A stretch of DNA of 64,000 nucleotides from Ficedula albicollis. Its lineage: Eukaryota; Chordata; Aves; Passeriformes; Muscicapidae. The position numbers and the translations under genes were made by a program. Position 1 is the stretch's first letter. Each line of letters opens with the position of its first letter. Below, piece by piece: positions 13,570-25,400 of this stretch. The stretch covers positions 21,323,267 through 21,387,266 of the forward strand of contig NC_021671.1 in the NCBI RefSeq assembly GCF_000247815.1. Reading direction: 5' to 3'. The notes under the pieces are model-generated. The model saw only the letters and a list, made by a program, of their open reading frames with translations. It searched no databases and had not been told where the DNA came from.

Positions 13570-14400
13570 TGCTCTGCAGATTTAGAGGAAGGTTGTTTGA
13601 TTCACTCTGGGTGATGCATGGGACTAACAAGATTCTCAGGAGGTTCAATAACAAACTTCTATTTACAGACTTAAGAACATTGAGGTTGAACAAGATACTT
13701 AGCAAATTTTAAAACAGCATCTAGACAAAGTAAGGCACTTCACTAAATTTAACTTATCAAACTTCAACTTAACCAACTTTAACTTATCCACACACAACAC
13801 AATACAACACAATGATGCACTTATTAAGGCTGGAAGTTTTTTGTCAATATATTTTTAGAAGAAGAAGGAGAAAAAAGAGTAAAAAGAAGGAAAAAGAAAG
13901 GGTAAGACTAGAAACACATCACCACCCACCCAGCAACAAGACTCGATTGTTGCAGTTTAGGTGTCTGTTGGTCAGTGTTGTTTGCTCTGTTGATCCACTG
14001 GGGCTGGGGATGCCCACACCAGGTTCAGTGGGTTAATACACTCTCAGATTTATGTGGGAACACCCAAGTACCTCCCTTGGGGGCTGCAAGACTGTGAGTG
14101 GATCATGCTCAGTCCTCTGGGGAAAGGCCCCAGAAATGAGTCTGAGGCTGCTTTGGGAGCCTTTGATGGCTCATGAGACCTTCTGTAACATGACAGCTGC
14201 CTCTCACACCAATGTAGCTGGGCAAGTTGTGCCCATGAGAAGTGATGAACACTTCCAGTCTTATGTGTGGATGTCCTAATATCTCTCCTGAGGAAAGGGA
14301 CAGTTTTACACCTGAGCCACTTGTGTAAGGGAGACATTGGCAGGATAAAAAGCATGACCACACCTCACATGATCTGCTTCTTATCAGCATCTTCCTTTAT
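13570..14400 (-). mobile_element. Possible endogenous retrovirus LTR, degraded
   Basis: The block combines 'caataacaaacttctattta' (a reversed poly-A-signal-like region), a run of 'aacttatcaaacttcaactt' units, a 45-bp purine tract at 13857-13902 broken by a single T, and a GC-richer half (13920-14340). This order resembles avian ERV LTRs that I recall, read on the minus strand. I could not find terminal TG/CA with a target-site duplication, so limits and class are uncertain. The two minus-strand frames over 14050-14390 are not gene-like. Confidence 0.4.
13857..13902 (+). repeat. Polypurine tract
   Basis: Forty-six bases of A and G with one T at 13880. It lies inside the possible LTR. Such tracts can prime plus-strand DNA in retroviruses or simply be GA-rich low complexity; context does not decide. 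Confidence 0.8.
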
Positions 14401-15700
14401 CTGGCTTAAAACCCAACTTGTAGCTAAAGATTGATTTGTCTCCTCTGGTGCTCTACCTGGGCTGTTACCCTGAGCATCATCAGCAAAGCACTCTGCTGCT
14501 TTTGCAAATGGCTAATTGTTTGAGCCATTAACTATTAACATTTCAGTCTCCCACAGGAGTCAAGACTTCCTGTGGCACTGAATCTGACTCTGCTATTTTA
14601 GCCAGTTTTTCTGGTAAACTGAGCAACCACCCTCAAACCAGATGAGCTTTTTGTCCTTTCGCTCCTAAAGGGAGTCCACTGCAACACTGCTGATTTCCTG
14701 ACCAAATTTATCCAGATTAATACAAACCAATTAATCATTTTTATAGAATTATTAATAAACTTTGATATCCTCTTATATTAACCCCATAATACAAAGCAAA
14801 CTTTTTAAAAAAACGAGCAGTTCTAAATTTCTCCTTTATGAAAACATTTGCGCTGACCATTAAATTTAAGTAGTAAGCCTCATCTTGCATGTAATACCTG
14901 TACCAAAGGTTAAGATTATTGCAATGTGATACTGAGATTTAGAAGGATATAAAGATTAAGTAAATTTAAGATTAGGTATGATGCAAGTTTGGATAGTCTA
15001 TTTTTTCCAGTGCCCATATTAGCTTCAGTTTCACCTCTGGCCTTGGGATTTCACATTGACAGCCTGTGCTGTACTGTTTGCCTGTTCACTAAAATGGGGA
15101 TAGCAGCAGGTCACAGAGTCTCACCTGAGGGTAAAGGGATTTAGGTCCTGTGATACCAAGTCATACTTTAAATAGACTAGCAACAGGTGTTTACCACAGG
15201 AGCATTGTGCTCTGAATTCTTAGGTGGAACAGGCATATGTTTCATATACAGTACATGAAGTGTGTGTCATATTTCATACAGCAGCAGTGAAGGCTGCAGT
15301 ACATTAAAGCTTCTTTTATATTGTCAGTTACTCTATGATCTTACAAAAATTCAGTCTGTGAAACATTTGCAGACTACAGTGTTTGTAAAAGTACTTGTAC
15401 TGTAGGAACTGCAGTTCTTCCTTTACTCCTCAGTAAAGACCATGTTTGCATCCTGTCACATAAACATATTAATATACAGAAAAATTGAGTGGTGAAAAAC
15501 TCTCATTAATATAATACTGATTGTGAAAGTCTGAGTAGTTAAATAACTCTGAATATTTATATAATTCACAATTAGGGTTGGTTACTTCCTCACTCCTGAA
15601 AAATGCATTTACCCAAATGAAAATGTGAGTGGAAAGGGAGAAGACCTTTAATTTCGCATCATTAAGGGCAAGCAAAGGAATTGAATTACCAAAATTAATC
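14401..15700. other. Unique AT-rich sequence, no gene seen
   Basis: No open frame above 92 codons, no repeat end and no exon-like signal that I could support. Confidence 0.5.
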
Positions 15701-15837
15701 ATACAAAGTTTTAAATAAAAACAAGGTGATGCTTTTAATGTGTTCATACCAAACTTGCCTTGGTATACAAAGTTTTAAATAAAAACAAGGTGATGCAGGA
15801 CCATCTTTTAATGTGCTCATACCAAACTTGCCTTGGC
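15701..15837. repeat. Two-copy tandem duplication, 64-bp period with a small indel
   Basis: The unit starting 'atacaaagttttaaataaaa' occurs at 15701 and 15765. The second copy has about ten extra bases ('aggaccatct' region) between 'gatgc' and 'tttaatgtg', and one substitution (tgttc against tgctc). Confidence 0.88.
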
Positions 15838-18640
15838 CAGTAGTTTCAAAGAATGAACCAGTTTATGTGGACTTTGAGATGTAAATCATGTTACCTAGCT
15901 TTTGGAGTTTACACTTTTCATAGTCAAGGGAGAGGAACAGATCTTTAGGGCATGACTCTCAGCAGTTTAGATGCCAGCTTTAGAGTGAAAGAGTCCTGCC
16001 TAGCCCTGACCATGCTATAACAAGGAGCTGGACACCCAGCTCAGAGGTAGATGTACACTGCACTGTTACCAACACTTACAGCAGGACTCAGCAGCTGAAT
16101 GGAGGCATGCAATAGTTTCAGGTGCTGTTGGGTCCTGCTACTCTACAAGGATGCTGAGAAGAAGAAAAAAACTGGCTTGTGTCATGTCTACTGCTTCTGT
16201 GCACATATCTTGGATAAACTATGTCATCTGATGCAGAACTGTGCACTTATGCATCAAATTTGCCCTCAAAAGTCCCTGGCACTGCTATCCAAGTGGAATA
16301 TAACAGTACAAACAAAAAGCATGGGAGGAAGTTTGGGGGAAGATGGAAAGAGAAGAAAGAAAACTAAACTGAACTTCAAAAGTACCATATGCACTAAGCA
16401 TCTGCAAAAGGATTTCCTTTTATTTCCTCCTATACTTAAAAAACACAGTGATTTAACAAGTCCTACATCTGTATGTCCAAATCTATATACTGATAGCTTG
16501 GACTACAGTTTGAGCTCTTTAAATGAAAAAGCAGGTGTTTCTCAAAAAAAGTGGGAATGTTCTTCAAACCTAGTTGTAAATTCTGACCACTCACTGAAAG
16601 AATAAAATATTCTTAATATTTTATATAAAAAAGGAAAGCAAGAATATTTGAAACTGAAACATATGGCAATATTAGGCTTTGCCTAAATCAGTAATTATTA
16701 CATAAAGCAAATTGTTACAAATACATTTTCCTACAATGGATATGAAGGTTCATGTCTTAACAAAGGGGTGCAACGAAGCTACATTTGAAATTGTCTTTGT
16801 ATGCAAAAAAATCAGTCTGCATATATATTTGTATATCATGAACACGATTTTTAAAGAGTTTGATTTTTACAAGGGGAGGGAGGCTCATTCACGGGCTGCA
16901 TAATAAAAACCCTAGCACATGCACTTTGTGATAAAGGGCCAAGGCTACTTTCATATCTCTAATTAGAGAGTGAGGTACATGGAGAAAAAAGAATTTAAAG
17001 GATTTTTCTTATCAAGGCCTTTCAATTGTTGCTTCTCCATTTGGCCACATGGGCATGGAACATTAAAAACATCGATCTTTTGTAGTAATGAAATCTATCC
17101 CAGTAGGTTTGCACAGTTTACCTTCAGGCACTTGAAGAATCTTCAGAAGCCACTTAAGACTCTCCAGTTATTAAACAGGAATGCATACTTCAGCATACTC
17201 TGAACCATGCACAAGGTAGACATCTAAAACCATCTTCTCACAAGTGGCCTGAACCTTTAGACACCATCTTTCCATCTTGACCTACCCTGGGTTCACAGCT
17301 ACAAGTTATCTTTTGTTTTATTGATTTATTCACTGTCTTTCTGGTCATATTTGACTCCAGTTTCTACAATATCCTGTGGCAATAAGTTTCACATTTCTTA
17401 TTAAGTACTGTCTGAAGTAAATATCTGGTTTGCTCTTAAGATTTTTGATCTTGGCAAAATGGAGGTATGATAAAACTAGACTATGGCCCTCCTCACATGA
17501 TGTTAACTCTGTGCATTGCAGTGATTTTTGTACCCTTACAAAAGGGTACAAAAAAAAAAAAAGGTGTTCTGTTTGAGAAGATATCCACATGAACTGTCTT
17601 CAAAACTTAGAAATTATTACATAATTTTTCTTTTGCTTCTTCAGAACTCTTAAGATGAACAGCTAAACGGGCAATGATTTTTCCCAAAATCTTCCAGAAT
17701 TGTACAAAGCTGGAACCTCACAAGGCTGAAGAAACCTATTTTTCACTATGTACAGCCAAGCTGCATGAAATGTAAGATCGCTGAGTTGCAGACAGTCTTC
17801 TTTATTACAAGGGTATACAGTGCCTGCCATAAGGGACACATAACTCCAGCCTCTTCCTCTGAGGCTTTTTGATTCTCCCTGAGCAAATGTTTTTGTCAGC
17901 ACTGCATCTATGGTTTGGCTGGGTTTAATAGGATGGCTTCTGTATTCTTTCATTGGTTGGCCACTTGTGTTGGAATTAGCATTTGTCTAGTCATCAAAGA
18001 CACAGTGTCAACATCTGGAAAGCATTAATACATTGGGGACATTGAGTTTGTGCTTTTTCTTGTGCTTATAAATTGCCTATATTCCTTCATGTCAACCATT
18101 TCTGTTACACTTTTAACATTAATTTATTGAATGCACTGATAGTTTGATATTTTTTCAATTTTATCATTTTAGATATTCATATATATGTTATTTCAAAGAA
18201 CATGCTTTCCTAGAATTTATTGCACCTACTGTTTCAATTATGGCTATGAAGGGATTCTCAAAATAGATAGTTATAAATATGGTGGGCACAGAAAGTTTTT
18301 TGTGGCTGACTACTTGCAAGCCTTTACTCAAAAAACATATTCAGACCAAAGATGCCTGTTTGACAGAGGATGTTTCATAGATTGAATGTCTTTGGTGGAT
18401 CTCATTAGCTTTTTCTATAGAAGTCCTAGGTAGGATTTTACATTATTGAATATTTTATGCCACATAAATCAGTCCTTCTTCCTTTCTTACTGTTCTACTG
18501 TCCATAATATTAGGTTTTTTAGGTGTTTACGTGTTAATTTAATAATTTATGTACACTGTATAGTTGTTTTAATGGGTAGTGGGACCAGTTTCTTAACTCT
18601 TTCTTAGGAGAACTAAAATGGTACTTACCTTTAACACTCT
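15838..18640. other. Unique sequence, including a 168-codon frame at 16099-16605
   Basis: The plus-strand frame 16099-16605 begins MEACNSFRCCWVLLLYKDAE and is Lys- and Ser-rich. I recognise no domain. A frame of this size is about what chance gives once in 64 kb at this base composition, and no splice or promoter signal supports it. An A13 run lies near 17550. The rest is unique AT-rich DNA. Confidence 0.4.
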
Positions 18641-18799
18641 TCACATTTAGATCCCTCACATTTAGATCCTTCGCATTTAGAACATTATAAATTTTTTTTG
18701 CTTTATTTAAAAAAAAAAAATCACATTTAGATCCCTCACATTTAGATCCTTCACATTTAGAACATTATAATTTTTTTTTGCTTTATTTAAAAAAAAACG
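18641..18799. repeat. Nested tandem repeat: 80-bp unit twice, each with three 15-bp units
   Basis: Two 80-bp copies (18641 and 18721) each contain three degenerate copies of 'tcacatttagatccc' followed by 'acattataa', a T-run, 'gctttattta' and an A-run. One difference is 'tcgcatttag' against 'tcacatttag'. The A and T runs differ slightly in length. Confidence 0.92.
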
Positions 18800-19984
18800 T
18801 TTAAAAAAACTCTTTATTTTGGTTCAGTATATAATATTGAATGAGTCACCGTCTTTATAATTTAGTTGCCTCACCTAACAAACTAGAGACTATAATCCCT
18901 ACCAATCCCATAGTTATATGGTCACTTATGCATCATGCTGTACAGCTCTATAAATATATAAAATATATTGTGTGATCAACAGTCATTGCTAATAGAGACC
19001 CATTATTTCAAAGCATATCACTTTGAAGAGCATATCTTTCCAAAATGGGAGTTCATTGACATCAAAAATCTATTTCTGTGTCTCTGAATTGTGCTGCATA
19101 TGGCACTGAATTGTTCTTGAAGACAGTTAAATTGTCTCAAACTATAGGAAACTTTGGTTTCAAAAGTAAAAAAGTGAATTTAACTAATGACATAGAAAAC
19201 TAAAGGAGACTGCAAAAAACTTTGACGCATTCCTCCTGTTCAACCTGCTTTTAAACTTCATGTTTTCTTCAGCCTTCAGCAACATGCATCTAAATCTTTC
19301 ATAAAAGATTCTGTACACTCAGAGTAAATCCTGTCATCATGTGCTAAAATCCTTTTTCTTTAAGAGAACAATGTCTTTTTTTAAAATCAAAAGCCCGAAT
19401 AATAAAAGAAAGAATACAAGATTACATAAACTTTTTTCACTGTATTTTCTTTCTTTGTTCTAGCTCTGTGCCTGAAACGAGAGCTTAAATTGTTTGTAAC
19501 TGCCTATGATTCCATAACATTAGTTTTTAATCAAGATAAATTCTTCTTTGATTAGGAGTTTTGAATACAGTGAGTGTAGGCATGAAGCACTCCCACAGAT
19601 CCTCGGGAAGCCGTCCCACCATGTTGGCTGGCTGAAGGCGTCTCTGTCATGATTACACACAGAAGTCATATGAAATTGGCCATCACAGGAAAGGACCTGC
19701 TGGGCAGAAATCTCGCCACATCTCCCTCCATCCAAAGAAACAAATAAAATCAAACATTTGGATGTGCTGCTTACAAAAAAAAAAACCAAATTAAAAAATA
19801 AATGCCTTCCACAAAGGCAGATAATTATCCCAGATAATAAGCTCAGAGTCTTTACAAGCACTCTCCTTTTCTAAATCAATTGCCTGCCTGACAGTAAAGA
19901 GTGATCCTCAGGATAACTGACTTCTCAAACTTTTACAGCTTTGGGACTTCCCAGGTTGTGGGACATGCCAGTCTTAAGTCCTAT
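18800..19984. other. Unique AT-rich sequence, no gene seen
   Basis: Short A and T runs only. The longest frame (19520-19861, minus, 113 codons) has a hydrophobic start but no recognised motif, and is probably chance. Confidence 0.45.
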
Positions 19985-20930
19985 ACAAGAGGCAGGAGAC
20001 CAGCACTTATGGCGGTGTGTTGGTTCCACGCACAAGGGGTGGATTCGCCTGGGGGAAGGCACCGCGCCGGGGAAACGGAGGGGCTGTCCCGTCTCTGGGG
20101 GCTTCCCCTGTGAGCTGCTGGAACCTGTCAGAGAGCTGATTTAGTGATGGACAGCTCAGGAAAACAATGAAAAGTTATTTCACTTTCACAAATCACATTG
20201 CTAAGGCTAATTTGTTCTCTTTGGCCTTCCGGCCGGCAGGCCAATAGCAACCCCCGGGGCCCCGGCCCCGCACCAGCTCTGCGAGAGCCCCTGCCCCGGC
20301 CCTGCTGGCCCCCGGCTCGGCTCAGCTCCGCTCTCCACGAGGCAGAAGAGGCCTCCAGCTGCCCATGTGGTTTCTTCACGATCTGGATACAATTTTAACT
20401 TCTTAATGCCTGCATAAGATTCTCGATCTCCTGAGCTCCCCTGAATGAGAAGGAATAAAGCATGGAGTCTATAGAGGTCAGTGGAATGAAGATAAAGTTC
20501 CTGGTAGGAAGAGATTAAAAAGATGCAACTGATAAGTAGCTGAAAACCTTTTTTGTGGGACTAAGAGGGGGTTGTGACTTCACTAAAATTCCTTTAGACT
20601 GCGAAATATACTTGGGGAGGTTTGGATGCTTGAGAAGAAGACATTTTGCCTTGGGGAAATGGAGCTCTCTGTTTTGGGACTGGAATATGAACAGAGACAT
20701 TTGATAGAGAAGGAGATGAAGAGAATTTTGTTTTTCAGCAGCCTGCCTTTAAAAGTGGTACCCCATGTGTGCATAGTAACCCATAACACGGCTCCGGACG
20801 GACTGTGAAAATGGGAGGAGAGTCATAATCTGCAATTTTTCCCGGGTGGATGTAGATTGTGAAGGTGAAGACACCCCCTGAGCCTAAACTAAAAAAGGAA
20901 CTTTTATCTCTTAAGTGAACTGAAATGATT

Positions 20931-20961
<31 letters not shown>

Positions 20962-20965
20962 GAAA
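19985..20965 (+). other. CpG-rich block with CCAAT sites and 3' A-tract (possible LTR, retrocopy or promoter)
   Basis: Two GC/CpG-rich islands (20008-20112 and 20225-20345) stand out from an otherwise CpG-poor window. A CCAAT box lies at 20241 in 'ggccaatagcaa'. An AATAAA sits at 20454. The block ends with ATTAAA near 20928 followed within about 12 bases by an A22 run (20940-20961) and 'gaaagaaag'. The tail arrangement suggests a reverse-transcribed, polyadenylated RNA; the 5' part could be an ERV LTR or a true promoter. Open frames over both islands on both strands reflect low stop density in GC-rich DNA. Confidence 0.45.
20225..20345. promoter_or_regulatory. Small CpG cluster with CCAAT motif
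   Basis: About 120 bp with roughly a dozen CpG dinucleotides, including 'ccggccgg' and 'ccccggcc', next to a CCAAT box. It is the strongest CpG cluster in the window. No TATA box was seen immediately downstream. Function as a promoter is inference. Confidence 0.35.
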
Positions 20966-21360
20966 GAAAGGGTTCAATAATATGAAAAATAAGCTTTTGG
21001 AGTCTGATTTTACATCAGGGCTTCAGTACAAAACAATATCTTGGGCCAAGGGAATAGATGCCAATCTCAGGAGAAGAATGTTCCACCCATGGACAAGGTC
21101 TCAACTCAGAGTGGGCATCTGGTTATCGTTTTATTATTAGGCTACCATTTAGAGGACAGAGAAATTGTAATACTGAGTGTGTTTCTCCTGTCTGCTGAAG
21201 ACATCTGTACACATAACTAATATCAAATGTCTAGTTTGAGTTTTGAGCTTAAAAATTTAAATTCTGTTTGGAGCTGAGACTGCAATACAAATAACTGCAT
21301 TGCCACCAAAACCATAAGCACCATAAAGCAGAAGTAAAATTCAGTGAGATATATGCCATA
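20966..21360. other. Unique spacer between the A-tract block and the LTR
   Basis: No gene or repeat was recognised in this stretch. Confidence 0.4.
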
Positions 21361-22415
21361 TGTTGTGGGTTGACGGTGGACAATTGCCAGGTGAGTCAGC
21401 CAGGTGCTCACCCCCCCTCCTGCCACAGCTGGGCAGCAAAGAGGGAAAGGAGGAAAAAAAACCAACAAAGGCTTCATGAGTGAGATAAGGACTGGGAAAA
21501 ATATTTCTAGGGAAGAACAGGCTCAGCTTTAGTAGCAAAGTGAATTTATTACTAACAGAATCAGAGGAGGATAACAAGAAGTAAAATAAGCCTTTAAAAC
21601 ACCTTTTTCACCCCAATCTTCCTTCCCACCCACAGCACAGGGAAACAGGGAGTGAGGGTTTTGGTCAGTTCATCACTGAGATTTTCTTCTGCTCCAGAGA
21701 GGAGTCCTTCCCCTGGGAGACCGTAGGGTCCTTCACAGAGTGTGGGTCCATTCCAGGAGAGGCAGTCCTGCCAAAACTACTCCAATGTGAGTTCCTCCCA
21801 TGGGCAAACAATCTTCCCAAAACTGGTGTGGTGTGGGTCACTCTTCCATGCAGTGCAGTCCTACAAGGATAGGTTGCTCCAGACTGGAACCAAGGGCTAT
21901 TCCTCCACCAGGTCTACCACAGGATCACAGCCCCCTCCAGGCATCACCTGCTCTGGCATGGGTGCCTCCCCCATGGGCTGTGGGTGGATCTCTGCATCCC
22001 CCATGGATCCCCAGGGGTTGCAGGGGCACAGCTGCTTCACCAAGGTCTCACCTCAGCCTGCAGAGGAATCTCAGCTCCAGCACCTGGAGCACCTCCTGCC
22101 CCTCCTTGTGCACTGACTTTGGTGTCTCCATGGTGTTTCCTTCACATGTTCTCACCTCCTCCTGTTCTTTGACTAGATGCAGAAACGTTTTGACTTTGTT
22201 TTGATTTTCTTCTCAAATATGTCACCACAGAGGCATTACCAGCCTCTCTCATTGGCCCAGTTTGGGCCAGCAGCATGTCCATCTTCAGAGCCACCAGCCA
22301 TTGGCTCTGCTGGACGTGGTGGAAGCTTCCAGCAGCTCCTCATAGGAGGTGTCTTTGGGATCCCCCTGCTAACCAAAAACCAGGCCATGCAAAACCAATA
22401 CACTATGATTTAACT
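21361..22415 (-). mobile_element. Probable solo LTR of an avian endogenous retrovirus
   Basis: The block opens 'tgtgggttgac' (21364), then 'ccaggtg' repeats, 'gtgaatttattactaacaga' and a series of degenerate units built on 'ctccagxgtgggtcc...ccatgggctgcaggtgg' (21690-22030). It closes with 'agctccagcacctggagcac' and a region ending 'aaccaatac' near 22405. This organisation matches a common ERV LTR of songbirds as I remember it, lying in reverse orientation. No internal retroviral gene flanks it, so it is a solo LTR. I could not define a clean target-site duplication. The plus-strand frames of 124 and 134 codons inside it are antisense shadows. Confidence 0.6.
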
Positions 22416-25400
22416 TGGTGCACTTAAAAGTTCAAAAAAAAGAAAAAACCAAACAAAAACAAAACGAGAAAACCAAAGCAATCTACTTTTAATATTTTAC
22501 AGTGATTTTTTTCTAAGGCACTGAAAAGCAGTAAGACTACATGATATTATAGATCAACACAGACTATTTTTATGCATTCTCTCCACTCCTAATCTTACTT
22601 TTAAAGATCCAAGTGAATTATCCCAGGTTTCAGGAGCATTAAATCTCCAGAACATTGGTGATTTCAAGAAGAGACTAAGAATTAATCACAAAAATCCACA
22701 CCAGCATTCTGGTTTTCCTTTATTAACATTTACTAGCAGCAGTGTTGATTAGCATGCTCTCCTTCCCTCGTGGCTGCATCCACCCACACACTGGTTCAGG
22801 ATCAAGCAAATTGATGTTAAGATTTTAAACCAATCTGTGCTTTCTTTTCTTGTACTCTAAGGTGTCCCACTTTGATTCTTATTACCACTGCAATCTCCTG
22901 TAGTGGCAGTGCAACAGATGCTGACAGAATCTCAGCTGTCTTGCTTGGCTCTGTAAGGCACTGATGGGGTGACCATGGGACTCTGCTTCTCTCTGTCAAA
23001 GCAAGTATCTAGGAGCTGCAGTGCTAAAATTTTTGGTGTTGTCAGAAAGGAGCTTTTCACAAGCACCCCACAGCTCTCACAGCTCTTTGAGCATGCCTTG
23101 TCAAAAATACAAATCCTGTAGGTTCAAAGACATGTTGCAGGGTTTTTCTGAAGAAACATAACTAGGCATGAAATGTCTCACTGACTTTTCTGACTCAAGT
23201 CTAGCTTTAAATAGACAAGTACATTTGGTATTCTCTCTGCTCTTAGCATCCTGCTTTCTCTTTTGACTCTTCACAGCAGCGTTTCTTATTTACACCTGAG
23301 TGAGGCTTTACTGAATGGTGAAAAAGGAACACAGGAGGAATCTGCTGCTGCCATGTGATTTGGCAGCCACTCACAGTCCCTTGTCCTACTCACAGTGCAA
23401 CAAGCTCTCCACATCCATGCTCAACTTAATGACAGCAGTCACCAGTGCTGCTTGCAGACTTTCCTTCACAAAACAACTCTGCTTAGTCTCCAAGAGCAGA
23501 GAATTCATGATTCTGGGCCGTGCCAATACCTCAGTTTTGTGATGGCTGGAAAAACGTTCTGATACAAAGCCAAGATCAATTATACAGCAGAGGCCTTCTC
23601 TTTCCCATCCCTGGTGATCAGAGTATTAGTTTCTTTCTTTTAGTTTTCTTAATTTTGAAAAGGAGAGTATATGGGTGATAGGGAGATTGTATCACATTGT
23701 CTGAAGGAAGCAAATACAGTATCCCAGATTTGGAAGAAATAAGGAAAAAGGAGATTATATAAAACATAGAGCAAACTGTCTTTAGTGACCCTTCACCTAC
23801 CATCCTTTCCATGCTTTATCCCTCCAGAACACAGTTCTGTTGTCTCCAGGTACAGGAAACAAACTATTATTAGATGCTGTGCAGTCCTGCCTGGTCCTCC
23901 AAGTTTATCTATAGCTGTCCTGTTATCTTTCCTGATTGCAGAAACACAACTCTGCTTGTTTATTGCCTGCTCTAAGGAATTTCCCAGGCTGTTATGTTCA
24001 GGAGTGACTTCTACCATCCTGTTCTTTCTGTCAACAAGGTTGAGTTTTGCTACTCCAGCTCACTCCATGGATCATTAACAAATGGAGCTGCAGTATTTTT
24101 AATGTGACACTCTATGGAACCTTCTTAAGTATTCAGTCTGGAATACTGAAGAATTCTTTTTCTCTGATGGTGGAACTGCCTGTGTAGTGGCTGTAAGGAA
24201 GTTTGTAGGGTCACTGCATCCATCAGAGTTCTTACGTATTTTTCTTTATAGGTTGCAGAAATAATACAAAACATGCTACAATATTAAGGAAGGTTTCTTT
24301 TTAAGACAATTGCAGAAAGTACTGGTGTCTAAATATGCTCCATCTTATTTAAAAATTGAACACAACCCATAGCTGCATTTTTGCCTCCTCCCTCACACTT
24401 TTTAGGCAGCCTGTGCACAAAATATGAAGGTAAACCAAACCACAGAGTATTTAAATATTAATGTCAGGCCCTGCAGGTAAGATGCTGAATCTCAGAAACT
24501 TAAGGCAAAACCTTTTGTTCACTGAATTAAAATTAAAAATGTAAAAAGAAACAAACAACCGCTCTCCAGTTATAGGTCATGTGCAATTACCTAGAATGTC
24601 AGACAAAAAGCTGTTGAGAGAAACTTGTAGGCAGTGTGGGTTGTTGAAGAAGGAATCTCACTTAATGGAGCCCCACAGCACAAATGTGTTAGACTCTTTC
24701 TGATAACCTTGAAGTGTTTGATAAGAAACATAAAATGCTTTTGCTCTGAGCTACTTCTCCAGCTCTCCACTAGTTTGCCGTGGAGTCAGTCTCCTGCATG
24801 AAAGCTCTGAAAATTATGCTGTGAATGTCACCCTTCCAAAGGTTCCTTGCAGCCTACCTGATTGTTCCCTCAGGATGTGAAAGCTGCATGGCACAGAGGC
24901 TTCTATCCCCCTTCTGTGTGTTCTTCCCTAATGCTCTCTGAAACAGCTTTCCTGACCAGCCAAAGGATTAGAGCTGAAGAAAACCAGAGATCACCAGTTT
25001 TGTCCCTGATGCTAACCAGAGGAATTCTCCAATCACTGCCACTTATCAGCCAAGAAACATGAACTTCCAACATCCAGTTTGTGCTGGTGTTTTAGATGAT
25101 GAAGGCTCAGAATTAGACAGGAGCAACATGTGAGGCATTTTCTACTAGTTTCAATGGAATTAACCCACCTCGCTCCAACAGTAAATGAACTTGAGTCTTT
25201 CAGATATTTCTTTGAAAATGACCTCTTTTGTTTGGTGGGATGCCCCATGAGATGGAACACTGAGCCATCAAGACTTGACAGAGCAAGTAAACCAGGGCTG
25301 TATGTGCATGGGTCTGTAGGCCATTCCCTAACGTTTCCAAGTGGTTACAAAACACAGCCATGTGATAACAGAGCTTCCCTTTTCATGCAGAAATAAATCC

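Noticed and set aside
16099..16605. 168-codon open frame as a possible exon or gene
   Set aside because: Length is near the chance maximum for 64 kb at this composition; no domain or regulatory signal.
21742..22204. 124- and 134-codon plus-strand frames
   Set aside because: They lie in the probable LTR and reflect its repeated GC-rich units.
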